Shown in pieces: positions 1 to 12,900 of a DNA stretch of 64,000 nt; the stretch's first letter is position 1; each line of letters starts with the position of its first letter. Below the pieces are notes generated by a model, which was given only the letters and a program-made list of their open reading frames with translations, was not told the origin of the DNA and made no database searches. This DNA is from Mycteria americana (lineage: Eukaryota > Chordata > Aves > Ciconiiformes > Ciconiidae). The stretch is from contig NC_134367.1 in NCBI RefSeq assembly GCF_035582795.1, positions 107,246,062-107,310,061 of the forward strand. Direction: 5' to 3'. The position numbers and the translations under genes are program-made.

Positions 1-3000
1 TTCTGCAAAAATAACACCTTTGCACCAGAGCTGGCTCCTCTGCAGAGCTGCTAGGAGTCCTAGGAAGGGAAGGTACTGCAGAAGCTCCCAAGTGTACCCC
101 AAAAGCTCAGGTAGTAGGAGCAGAGCTTTGGTAGTGCTTTTTGACTGCTCCACCCTCCATCCTCAAGGCTTCGTGGTGTTTCACCTGCGCTTGTCTGTGA
201 AAGAAAAGCATTTGCTCCGCAGGCATTAACTCTGTCTGGCAACAAGCATATAGCTCTGGTAAGGTCAGTGTATACTCAAGGGACGCCATCACTTTGGGAG
301 CCAGGAAAAGGGATTGAGAACATCCCAGGCAGCTCTTCTAGAGCCAGGTGAAACAGGGATTGCCCACAGCTTCTGATTTGGGCTATTCCCAACAGCAAAC
401 ATGTCCACATGCCGAGCATCATGACAGTACATTGAGGGAAGTCAGCACCTGTGGGAGGCCATGACCCCTAGAAACCTCATCTTCTCCCGACGAGCACCTT
501 GGAAGATGGTGAAATAGATTAAAAACTTGCCAAGGTCTCACAACAACCCTTGCTAATGCCTTTCCTTCTATCTGTAATAGAAGTGCTTTCAATATTTAGT
601 GGAGCATGGGCTAAAACCTGGTTCTCCCAGATGCTCGCCATTGGGAAGCATTGGTTCCCAGGCTGTTTGGTCATTCTCACCCAGGAAGCATTTAAAGAAA
701 ATTTTAATGGGTAAAATTTTGGTTTCTTTCTACAAATGCTTACAAACAATAGAACATGCTAGTGAATGAGGGCTTAGCCTCTTCCAGTTTTAGATTCAAG
801 GTCTTGGTCTGGTTGACACAGTCACATTCGGATGATAGTAACTGCCCAGTAGCAATGTCAAGCGAGGGTGCTTTACAGGCACGATAATTACAGCAGTTAA
901 TTATTTGCACAGCGTCATAGGTGAGCATAGCAATACATCGTTTAGACAATTCCCTACCCCAAGGACTTTACAGTCTAATCTGGCTGGACACAGTATAGAT
1001 AATTAAAGAATGACCCACGGAAGCAAGAGCAGAAACGAGTCGAATTTGAGTTCGTCTACGATTATGACTGTGGGACATGTTTACCCCTCTGACTAGCTAA
1101 TGTTATTGCCAGATTGGCTTTCCAAAGGCGTGGCAGGCCCAGCAGCTGTTGCAGCCCGGGAGGATGGCGGCAGCAGCACATCTCCGTTACCGAGGTTCTG
1201 GTGCCCTCCTGCGGCCACTCCATTTCGTCCACTTGGCATTGACAAACGTCCCAGTCCACCCTTCTGTTTATGAATGTTACTGATATTTATGTTTATGTGG
1301 CATCCTGCAATCCCCATTATTATTCCTCTGCCAGCTGAGGTAGCCCTTACCTTTTGTGTGTCTCAGATAATGAAATATTTCCCCGCCAGAAAGTATAATT
1401 TACTGCTGTTTCCTTCAGAGCATAAGGTGATCATGAAGAAAAGGGGTAGAGAAGTTCGGGCCATGTTGATACTGTGTGGTCAATAATACGTACTGACACA
1501 GAGACAAACCAACACCCACAGCAAAACCATGAACTTCTGGAGATGTTAGCTACATTACAATGCAGGCTTACATTAACCATTTAAAATAAAATAAACAGCA
1601 TTCCCAGGCCAGAGGAGGAGGGTTAGCTGTTAGGAAACTCAAAAGCAGATTCTCCACTGACTAGTAATTTCCCAATTTCAAAACCAATCTTTTTTTGTAA
1701 GAATAATATTCCCTCTTTTTTTATTATTATTATTTGTTTACGTTTCCAGGCCTGCCTAACGTCTCCAGTTTTCACTGGGGACTAGAAATAACAGTACCAT
1801 CCTGCAGAGGAGGAAGGTGACTCCTGCCGGTTATCCAGCCTGTATCCCCAGTACGGTGGAAGAGAAACCTTTACAGCCTTGGTGCACCCACTCCTGAAAG
1901 GCTCTTCTGAACCCACACATCCCTCCTTCTGCGAGCTGAACAAGAACACCCTCCTCCATCTATTTAAATGTATCCTTTGATTATGTACTTAGGTACAAAT
2001 GCCAACATCATCTTGTGGATTTTAAAGAGTTCACTCTGAAAAGCAGAAAAGCTGCATGAATGAAGAACTGAAGCAGCCCTCAGCAAATGAGGAAAAAGAG
2101 TTTGAAGGCCTTGGGAAGACTTCTTGTAGGAAATAGGAAATAGGAGCAAGAACAGCCACAGAATTAGTATTTTGCCAGGGAAATCTTCCCTGTTTCCTAT
2201 AAGCACCCCTGACAAAGTTTTTATAGGACCACAAAGAATTCTTGCTTACATTTCCATGAAACAAAAAAAAAAATTTACAGAGACCAAACAGGTCCTTTGT
2301 CCATGCATATGCCCAGTAAATGACATTTCAAAAATGTCATCTGGGATAACCCTGTCACACAGCTCAAAGGAAGAGAAGAGCAGGGATGCCCTAGCCAGCT
2401 GAACAGCAAGTGTTTATTGCATAAGAAAATTGTGGTGGTGTAAATATTATTAGGTTGCCAAGGAAATTGTAAAAAACTTCACACCCTCCATAAATGTCCA
2501 CACGTCCTTGGACAAAGACATGTCTATGGCTTTGGGACAGAATATGAGACATGCTGAGCCTTAAAATATGCTTCAAAGTGTACAGTGTGATATTGGAAAA
2601 TCCAGACTATCCATTAACCTTCTACATATGTATGTATACACGTATTAATACGTGGACAAAACCAGCAACGTGCATAAAGTATTCAGCACCCACTTTACAT
2701 GGACTTTATATGCATACCTATGCTTTAAAAATACATTTTTTCCATTTTTACTGAAGTATACTTTAAATATATGTTTTATAAAATGAATAGCAAAATCATG
2801 TCATAAATATCAGCTACTTAAAAATGAAAGTGTGAGGAAGATACAAATTGTTCCAAACTCAACACAAAAGCATGAAAATACATTTCACTTGCTCAGAACA
2901 AACCAGTATAGGAAATTTCTTGTTACTGTAACAACTCTGTCCATTTCTGTTTCACTTTGATTTTCTTCTACTTCCTCCCCTCAAGACTGTGAGGAAATAT

Positions 3001-5552
3001 TTATATACACATACACTTACTATACTCCTGATTTCTCCAAACCCCAACAGAATCTCCTACAAGCAATTTTTCCAGTTTCCAGAGAAGCTTTCCATAGTTG
3101 TCACACTCCCATTACTTTTACTTTTTTTTTACCCCTTTTTTCTTTGCACCATAGAATGCCACGCTGAACGTTCAAAATTTATTCCTTATTGCTCAAGTCA
3201 AAACTGTACATTTCTTTACCTATAATGGGGACAACAAGAATTGTGACAATTGTTCTTCAGTACGAAGGCAGACTAGATTATGCACTGCATCTCTCAACTT
3301 ACACTGGCACGACATGAATAAAGATGTTCTACATCACCTGACCAAAGCACACCCCAAGCCTGCTTCTACTAAGACTGCATTACAGGCTCATTCTGTGTTA
3401 CATGGGCAATATTAAACAGCACAGAATAACATTGCTCAACTGCAACGTGGATGAAGCTGCAGAACCGAGGCAACAGAAGACAGGGAGTCACGTACGGCTT
3501 CCCATGCAAATTCCAAGAAGGCTGAATCTTTAACTTGATGCTAGTCACAACTGCACCCAATTGTCCTATAAAAATATGCGAAACATCCCAGCTTCCTGAA
3601 CTGTACTCCATCCAGTCATATTTCTAGGAAAGCTACGTTCACACTTCAATTGGCAATTAACTTTTCCCCCATTAAAATATCACCATGTGTCTCTTGGAAT
3701 GCATGCGCCTCATGTTGTGCAATATGCAGAGTAATATCATGCTACAGACACAAGCATTAGCAGTCAACTGCACATCTATGTTACCTTGCCACATAACAAA
3801 AAGACCAGTGTGATCGTACCTGGCAAATCAATATGACCACTTGTGTGGCAACTCATTCCTTTTCGTGATATATTTTAAGATTTGAAGGGTGTAGTTTAAC
3901 AGAAAACAGCCAAAACCAATCTTATGAATACATATGACATGTAACCTAACTTTTCCCAGCCCTTCTATGATTACAGCCAGTTTGAACTCATAGGAAAATG
4001 CTTTACTTTGAAGATAACCCAATTCCAATATGGAATAAAAGTTCAACCATTTGAAATTTTCCTAAAGAATAGAGATTTCCAGTATCTCTTGTTTACAAAA
4101 AAAAAAAAAATTTTGTCTATGAGAAGTAAAGGAATTAGCATTTTTTCCTCCTCTCTCACCCCATTTCCTCAGACAACTCCAGAGGAGAGCTACTTGAGAT
4201 GGGTCCCCAATCCTAAAGCACTGCCAGAAGCCAAGGTCAGCTCAGTATGGTCTTAGAAGAAATTCTGTTTGCTCCTTTGAAGGGTGAAACCAGAAATACC
4301 AAGTGAGGGTTCCCAGCTAAACTGCTGGAAGTCTGGAAGACCTGACACTGTTCTCAAAGCTTTCTGACAAGTCCATGCTGGGGAGCACTGTGATGTACCT
4401 TAATACCAGTGAAGATCCTGAGGTATCACCCCAGCAACATAGTCATCTACTCTGTTTAGGTCAATCACTACACACCAAACCCAGCAGTTCCCAAAAGAAA
4501 AAGCCACATGAAGTCTTAAAGTGTTTGACCATACCTACACCTCATGACTCCATCTATAGATGAAAAAAATCACTGAAAAAAAAAAATCATAGTCAAATAT
4601 AGAGATATTTAGAAGTGTAACTTCCAAACCATTCTCCTCCTTCAAAATTATTTTCATCTTCTTGGATGCTTCCAGCTGAGAAATTAAGCTAACTTGGCAA
4701 CACCAAACTAAATAAATAGCAGATAGTTCATTAAAATCTATTAGGACAGAAATTTGGTTTTGAATTTCCATGCTGAATCTTTGAAGCAGTTGCATTCACA
4801 GCTGTCCTTCAAATGTCCACATCCAAAATGTGGAGGTATCAGGAAGTCAGCTAAGATGTTGATGTTATCTCCCCCAAAACAACCAAAGAACATACCATCT
4901 TATGCAACTTATGTAGCACAAAACTTTCCAGAAGTTGAAAGCGAAAACAAACATAAAAGTGTTTCCAAGAAACATACTTGCAGTCACCTCAAGCAAACGT
5001 TACATTAAAAAGAAAACAGGTTCTACAACAAAAATACAAGCCACTCTCTAGTACAAGTCTACTCATATCAATCATATCCAACCAAATGCATAAAGAGAGC
5101 TCACATGATACAGGGTCTACTTTACAAAAAAATTCAGTATTGCTAACACTCATAATCGTATTTAGACTGTCCCAAAACCAGTAAAAAAACATGTAATCAC
5201 TTTAGCACCATAAACATCAAAATGCCCATCACCTTACAGGGTTACATGTCTGAGGCTGAAATGTTTCTTAAATGACCTGGGAATGCTCTCCACTTATCTC
5301 CTCTGTCAAAGCATAAGTGCAGAATAAGTCTCCATGGGCAACAGGCAGAGAGTTACTATATTGTTGTTGTGGGTAGACTTGCAGACTTGAAAAGAGAATA
5401 TCTATATTCTCATACAAAGACTAAAAATAAGCCCTGGGACTAAGAATTACAACCTTTGCTCATTCTTCAACTGCACTACCACCTTCTGAGTGGCACCTGC
5501 TAACTATACAGAAGCTCACTAATACCTTTCTCAACAAAAAGGTTCCCAAGTA
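1..5552. other. Intergenic, no gene recognised
   Basis: AT-rich, non-repetitive sequence with many stops in all frames. The short open frames present show no family resemblance, no coherent splice signals and no conserved motif that I recognise. I see no tRNA-like cloverleaf and no transposon terminus. By synteny with mammals this would be part of the interval beyond the 3' end of SLC30A10, which is gene-poor. Confidence 0.6.
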
Positions 5553-5641
5553 GAATCATAGAACGGGTTGGGTTGGAATGGACCTTTAAAGGTCATCTAG
5601 TCCAACCCCCTTGCAATAAGCAAGGACACCTTCAACTAGAT
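5553..5641 (-). mobile_element. CR1 LINE copy A, 3'-terminal piece
   Basis: This is the terminal portion of a CR1 non-LTR retrotransposon in minus orientation. On the plus strand it opens with the tail gaatcatagaa, followed by the ggttggaatggacctttaaagg and tcatctagtccaacccc blocks typical of avian CR1 3' ends. It breaks off after caactagatca, exactly where the continuation found at about 6728 would be expected. It is therefore read as one older copy split by a younger CR1. Confidence 0.8.
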
Positions 5642-6727
5642 CACAGAATCATATCGGTTGGAAAAGACCTTTAAGATCATCGAGTCCAACCGTAAACCTA
5701 ACACTACCAAGACCACCACTATACCATGTCCCTAAGCACCTCATCCAAACGTCCTTTAAATACCTCCAGGGATGGCGACTCAACCACTTCCCTGGGCAGC
5801 CTGTTCCAGTGCTTGACAACCCTTTCAGTGAAGTAAAATTTCCTAACATCCAGTCTAAACCTCCCCTGGCACAACTTGAGGCCATTTCCTGTCATCCTAT
5901 CACTTGTTACTTGGGAGGAGAGACCGACCCCCACCTCGCTACAACCTCCTTCCAAGTAGTTGTAGAGAGCCATAAGGTCTCCCTTCAGCCTCCTTTTCTC
6001 CAGGCTAAACAGCCCCAGTTCCCTCAGCCGCTCCTCACAAGCCCTGTGCTCCAGACCCTTCACCAGCTTCGTTGCCCTTCTCTGGACACGCTCCAGCACC
6101 TCAATGTCTCTCTTGTAGTGAGGGGCCCAAAACTGAACACAGTATTCAAGGTGTGGCCTCAGCAGAGCCAAGTACAAGATCACTTCCCTAGTCCTGCTGG
6201 CCATGCTATTCCTGATACAAGCCAGGATGCCATTGGCCTTCTTGGCCACCTGGGCACGCTGCCGGCTCATATTCAGGCGGCTGTCAACCAACACGCCCAG
6301 GTCCTTCTCCGCTGGGCAGCTTTCCAGCCACTTTTCCCCAAGCCTGTAGCGTTGCATGGGGTTGTTGTGCAGGACCTGGCACTTAGCCTTGTTGAACCTC
6401 ATACAGTTGGCCCCAGCCCATTGATCCAGCATGTCCAGATCCCTCTGTAGAGCCTTCCTCCCCTCAAGCAGATCAACACTCCCGCACAACTTGGTGTCTT
6501 CAGCAAACTTACTGAGGGTGCACTCGATCCCTTCGTCCAGATCATTGATAAAGATATTAAACAGAACTTGCCCCAACACAGAGCCCTGGGGAACACCGCT
6601 TGTGACCAGCTGCCAACTGGAGTAAACTCCATTCACCACCACTCTTTGGGCCCAGCCATCCAGCCAGTTCTTTACCCAGCGAAGAGTACACCCATCCAAG
6701 CCATGAACAGCCAGGTTCTCCAGGAGC
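5642..6727 (-). mobile_element. CR1 LINE copy B, 5'-truncated, inserted into copy A
   Basis: A roughly 1.1 kb 5'-truncated CR1 copy in minus orientation. It encodes the C-terminal half of the CR1 reverse transcriptase: the [10 protein letters not shown] block (RT motif region before the catalytic box), an FAEDTKL block where active copies carry the FADDTKL-type catalytic motif, the thumb-like NKAKCQVLH block, and the C-terminal [17 protein letters not shown] segment ending at a stop at 5719-5721. The 3' UTR follows down to the cacagaatcat tail. Short in-frame losses, for example in the [15 protein letters not shown] region, and the D-to-E change in the catalytic box mark it as an inactive relic. 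CR1 elements lack poly-A tails and end in short repeats, as seen here. Confidence 0.85.
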
Positions 6728-6825
6728 TTGCTCAGAGCCCCATCCAACCTGACCTTGAATGTTTCCAGGGATGGGGCATCTACCACCTCTCTGGGCAACC
6801 TGCTCCAGTGTTTCACCACCCTCAT
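5719..6825 (-). pseudogene. Chimeric CR1 reverse-transcriptase relic frame
   Basis: A 368-codon open frame that is not a single gene. Its first about 34 residues ([20 protein letters not shown] and onward) are the C-terminal end of CR1 copy A. The remainder is the RT C-terminal half of copy B, which itself ends with the equivalent [19 protein letters not shown] segment. The same protein terminus therefore occurs twice, at both ends of the frame. The join falls at the nested-insertion junction near 6725 and is in frame by chance. The catalytic box reads FAEDTKL, so no polymerase activity is expected. Confidence 0.8.
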
Positions 6826-6940
6826 TGTAAAAAATTTCTTTCTTATATCTAGTCTAAGTCTACCCTCTTTTAGTTTAAAACCATTACCCCTTGTCCTATT
6901 GCTAAAGACCGTACTAAAAAGTCTGTCCCCAAGTAAACCA
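6728..6940 (-). mobile_element. CR1 LINE copy A, remainder
   Basis: This continues copy A beyond the inserted copy B. On the plus strand it begins ttgctcagagccccatcca and runs through the ctctgggcaacctg block and the ccccttgtcctatt block that in CR1 encode the ORF2 C-terminus. It fades into unique sequence at about 6940. Together with 5553-5641 it forms one 3' end of about 300 bp, older than copy B. Confidence 0.75.
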
Positions 6941-9900
6941 ATACAATCATACCCTTAATCAATAGTCTGCTAAGATAAACTTGCAATCAGTGAAAGCCAT
7001 CCTCTACATTATGCCTAGCCCCAAAGCACAAAGCCACTAAAAAAAAAAAAACCACCCAACTGTTACACAGTTTTAATAATGACATGTAACACCATGGCAT
7101 GAATTCCACCTGTTCTCCAGCTCAAGAACCACCGCATTCCAAAATATCCTCCTGTGTCCCTGCATTTATAACCCATGCCTGCTCTCCACATTGCTGCATC
7201 CCCCAGTAAACACTTCCAGCCTTCCTATCCAAATTACTTACAGCTTCCACAAGTGTAATTCAATCTATGCTAATTTTCCAATTAATTCTGTATTCTGCTC
7301 TCCAACATTCTCACCCCAGCTGACATAAAAAGCAGGCACCCAGTTTTACACCGAGATGGCAGAACGTCTGAATGCCTAATGACCTAAGTAGTTCAATTCA
7401 CTGATGATTAAATCCTAGCAAGGTTTCCAAAGTGAATTGCATGCAGTTTCCCACCACACAAGCTAAATGTGAGACAGTGAACTTTAGTTTAGAATTAGTG
7501 AAAAACTTGCGAGTGTTTGATTTCCTTCAAGGGAAATAGATATTTTCAACAGACTCTAAAAATGCTTTGTTAGAAGTCCTATTAGTCATGCTTTACTCAG
7601 CTAAAACTTAGCCCAAATTGAGTCCGTTTGCTGGACTTCTTTCAGCTACCTACATGGCTGCTCTTCCAAAACTGCCCTGTCTTGAGCCTGCTATTTTCAA
7701 ATCTGGTTCTTCCAATACCATTCAAGTGCTGTGAACCCTTCAAAGACTGGATTGTCACCTGTGCTCAGAATTGCATTACAGCTTTTCATCCTCAACCTTG
7801 CAAACGAACACTCTTGTTCAATGAGAATATTGCCAGGACTTCTAAAAGAAAATAATGTGGAACTAAGCTGATTTTTGTACTTAAAGCCAAAACTTTACCA
7901 GTGCTTCAAAGTCCTCACATCAGGTCCAATTTATGACAACCTTGGGAGCATTTGATGTTTACATTGTTGACATGATTTTAGAAGGCAGGGCACAGAGTTT
8001 TGTGATTGCCAATTACAAGGTTGCACTGCACTCCTAGTTCACTGCAAGGGTATAACCTATAATTAAAAAAAAAAAAACCACACCCACAACCCAACAAAAA
8101 CTCTCAACAGCAGGGAAACCCTGTGGGTGATGTCTTTTGGGGTGGTCTATGGATTCTTTGGGTTGCTCGAGTCAACTGCCTGCCTGAGAGTACATTTGAG
8201 GCATATAACAGCACTCCCCTGAAACCCATGGTCTGTCAGGTCTGATCGCTTAGGCAATCTACATAATTGCATAAATTGCTTTCATTTCCTGTACACTATA
8301 TACAATTCAGATGTTGAAAGAACAGAGATTGGGCATCATTAGCCCATATACTCTATTCCTTAGTGCACACATGTCATTACATTAATTAACATTAATGTTG
8401 ATTACTTAGGGTTGCATAGTACAGTAGAGCAATTAATACTACTACAGAAGTTTGCAAAAATAGATTGTATAGAAGTCAAATTTTGCAAGTCTTAAGATAA
8501 GCAGGCAATGCGTATTCACCAATATTCCCTCTACCTGTCCAAGACAGGGCATTAGGCTTTAATTCCCTGAATTTGAGTGCCAAATACAGAACTAATTTCT
8601 GCAAATGATGCTCACTTCTAAGGAAAATAACAGAGCTACCCACAGACAGCTTCACAGATGGGTTCAATTCTGTAAGAACCTGATCCAGTTCCTTCTAGTG
8701 AAGATGAAAAGGTTGCTACTAAATTTGCACATTTATTAATAGAACAACGACATACAGCCAAATACAGGCAAAACAATAAGGTCTCCACACACAGCAAAGG
8801 AGCCTCTACAAAACCAACGGCCTGTTCCACCTGCGAGCCATGTTCTACTTGGAAGAATCGCTGCAGGATGCCCCTGATTGGAGATGGAGAGAAGAGGTCA
8901 GCTGTGACCCTGCCCAACTGTAAGACTCACTGCTGCCTGAACTTGCATTGTTTTGCTCTCCATGACGTGGAGTATGCTTTTATAGGATTTCTATGAGCAG
9001 CTGAATTCAGCACAATCTCTGGAAAAATGGTTCCCATGAAGTACAGTCAAAACAGTTATGAAAAGCCCTTTGTTTCCATTGCACCTTGAGAAAATCCACA
9101 GACTAGGAGAGAAGAAATCCCAACTTTTTTTAAAAAAGCATCCTCTCTACAAAGAGAGGTGAGTGTGGAACTCCACCAGCACCACTCAGCGGAACTGCAC
9201 TCATGAGTCTTACCAGTGTGTTGAAGTCAAAGCTTGATGGAATATTTTAGTAGTTCTTTGCAAAACAAGTAGTTTTCCACAGACACTTATCTAATGCAAG
9301 ACTGGTGTGAATAGGTGATGCAAACACTTTTTCTGTGATGAATACCCAGAAAGAGCCAATTCCATACATTTCAGTGGTTTCATGCTTTTGTCAAGCAAAC
9401 CATGAACATGACAAACTCCTTTAGTTCAGTCATGATTTCAATCCAAACTAAAATGCCACAAGATAATAACTTAGCATGTGACATCAAGGAAAGTTACAAC
9501 TGTTGTCAAAGCTTCAAACATCTCTGTTCTGAAACATTTAATATGCAATGCCTAACAGTGGAATTCTCCATTGTCTGACAAGGGTAGAACCAGTTTCACT
9601 GTGGCTTAAAACCATGTTACTCCCCTCTCTCTTTTAAATTGCTTTATAATTCCAGGGAACACGAGACTCTATAGTGACACCAAGGCACCACTCAGCCTCA
9701 GGCTGGTGTCAAGGCACTGCCTTTCTTTCCTCACCCTCCCATCGCTTTTTTCTTCTCTCTTCCTGCCCCCAACACACACTAATCTTCATCTAGAGCTTAT
9801 GTTTTGGGAATGTAAAAGAAAGATCATTGCTATGTTAGCCTCCTAATCAGACAGATTCAGTCTCTCAAGGTAAAGAGGAGACCCTCCAATGACAGAGCAC

Positions 9901-12900
9901 AAGGATGTATCTGGAGAATAAAAATATTTGTAGGTTATATATGGAAGCTGCAATATAGATCTGAGGATGGATCCCCTATATTGAAGCTTCATGGAGCAGC
10001 AGCGTGGACAAGCACGATTCTTGAGTAGCACAGCTTATCAGCAGAGACCTTCTGTGTAGCCACACAAAAGGGAATGAAATTGCCACTGTTTGCCTAACCG
10101 GTGCATGAACACCTCCTTTTGGGGCCCTGCCTTTTCTTCTCATATCTCATGAAAAGTCCAGAAACAGATACATTTGAAAATAAAAACACTTGAAACTCTT
10201 ACCTGGAAAAGAGCCATTAGTGATGTGGCTGCATGGCTTGGAAAAGAACAGCTCCAAGAAGTCTACCCTTGGCCAGGCACCCAGCTGGGTTGAGGCAGGA
10301 GCTTACACTGGGTCAGGAACAGGGTGGGTTTTCGTGGCTCGCCTGGTGGAGCAGGCTCCACTGTTTTCCTGGGAGCACCTCAGTGAGGGGGAGGCACAGA
10401 GCGGCTGTGGGATGGAAGACCTGGGGAGGGAAATACTGGAATTAGACATAGGAGAGGATGAAAGAAGATACAACACAAACCCATAAAGAACCAGATTTCA
10501 GGAGCATAACTCCTGTCTACGGCCACCCCTTCTACCACTGAGCTAAGCAAGGGGCTGGCAGCAGGAGCTATGCTCCAGTGGTGGCACAGGGTCACCTGGA
10601 GGCTTACCCAAAAGTTGTCAGGTTTATATTTACACAAAGGAGCACTTCTTGCAACATGGGATTACACCGCTGATCCTCCAGGAAAGCGTAGAGTGATATA
10701 CCACCAGGTCACACAGAGAGGAGCTTGCTGCAGAGGCTGCCGTGGGCTGTTCTGCAGGGGCTTGTCACAGTAGCAGGAACAAAAAAACATTAATTACAAA
10801 TTATTTCTTCAGGGCAGCTAAAGACAATTGACACCTCAGACCTCCATCAGACACTGTCTAGGCATTTCACACATTTCTATGCACAAGCAGAACACACAGC
10901 AGCTTCAGTACACACCCCTATACTAGAAAGGCCAGCAAGCTTGATCTTTTATGCTTTGCTCTTAAGAAGATGTGCTAACAATGAGTAATGATAGTAATGA
11001 AAGGCACATGATGCCTCTGGCCCAGAAGCAGGTGATTAGCCTGCAATGCTTGTTAGAGCACAAAGCTTGACTTTGTTTCTTGGTTGTAAATTGTTTGAAT
11101 CTCTTGGAAGAATCTCTTAAAATCACTTGGAAAAGATTGAAAAATTTAAAAGTTGTTTCAATAAAATATTTATGCCTTCTCCTTGAGGAAGAAATCACAA
11201 CAGATTTTTTTTTCCTGAACATTCAGAAGGTACTTCATAAATATTCAAATCTTTTTCTCTCCAAAGGAGATGATACTTATGATAATACATAAAACACTCT
11301 CATTATTTCAATGAAAAAAAGTCTAAATAAAAGTGCTTTAAAGAGTTTTGCAAAAGTCACTGAACGAGCATTTTGGTGATGCTTATCCCTTCTCATAACA
11401 ATCATCTTAAAATCCTTTTTTAATGGTAAAGTTTAAGAAAGTGTGGCCATCTCTTTTTTTTGTTTTCTTTTCTTTTGTTTTGCCCAATATTGGGCAATTT
11501 TTTCATTCATTCCTTCATTAGGCTTCCTGCATTGCCAAGCAGCAACACCGGTTAACTTTCCCAGTGCCCACTAGAGGGCTTGTTTCCATAGGGCTACAGC
11601 TGCACAGAAGGCCAATCTCTTCATGAGCATCCAAATCCCTGTCAGTCAAACCATGCCACTACGAACACCCATACGCCTTTGTGCTGTTGTGGAGTGTTAA
11701 TGATTCAGCAACAGCTCGGTCACCCGATGCATATTTATTGCCTGAATTATTCGACTCAGTTCTTCAAGCTATTTTACATCTGCAATTAGAATTAATCTCA
11801 GAATAGAAGATTGATACAACCCCGTAACAAAGCACAGTTAAATGAGAAAATAAAAAAAGAAGAAAAGGTGGGATATAAATATATATGTCTAAAGCCCACT
11901 GAAATAAATGGAAGGCTTTTCTGACAAAATGGGATTTAGTTAAGATTGAGGGAGGAGTGAAAATTCACTAAACAGGCAGTAGTTCTTCATCTGGTAAAAT
12001 TCCCAGTCTCCTTCAAGCTGTGTAAAACACAAAAATTAGTCTTACTGCCTAAGCATCCATCCCACAAGGGCATAGAGCTTCTGCTTTCTGGAGGTTAAAC
12101 TGCCCTTAAGGGTCTTGTCCACCTCGCAGCCACGCTAATTTGCAACCAATCACACCTGAATCTCACAAGCTCTCAAGCTGGCTGCTGCTCACGTCGACAG
12201 GAGACACCCAAGAAAGCCCAGAGCAGGACCAGGTGCCGGCATTGTGCCCTGGGAGCACGCACCCATCGCCCGCCCCACGCAGCTCTGCTGAAGGAGCTGG
12301 GCTGGCTTGTGAGCTTGTACAAACCATGGTGCCACCGGCAGGCATCAAATCGTGGCAAGTCTCATGTTGTTGCATGGGTTTATTTAGCCACTCACCTGAT
12401 GAAATCATGGGTGACTTCAGCTTTCATTTGGGAGAAAGGAGGTTTCTAGTGCTCCTGGTGGGGGACAAAAGCAACTGAAAAAGCTGAAGCAAGCATATCC
12501 TGGAGGCTAAGGGATCCTTTCCCCCTCCCCTGTGACTACGTACCTTTGCCAGTGCCAAGAGGCAATGGTCCTTCTCTACAAGTGTTATATATCCCGTGCA
12601 TCCCTTCCCTGCCCACAGCCCACCCGAGAGGTCCCAGGTAGAGGAGGGAGCTGAGAGCCCCTGCTGCCAGCAGCGCGGTTCGTGTAGCTGGGGTCTTTAG
12701 CAAAGGACGAGCTCACTGGGCACCAGTTTCCTCGGTCACCCATGGGGTAGAAGCCCTGCCTTTCTCCTCCCCTCCATCTGTCTTTCTAATGTAAGGTGAT
12801 GGCCTTTATCCCCTAAGAACCACACTCACAATATACCCAAGCGTGCAACACTCCAAACTGCTAGCAAAGAAGCCTGAATCATCTCAAAACAAAAACATAC

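Noticed and set aside
5809-6450. 213-codon plus-strand frame
   Set aside because: It is the antisense shadow of CR1 copy B.
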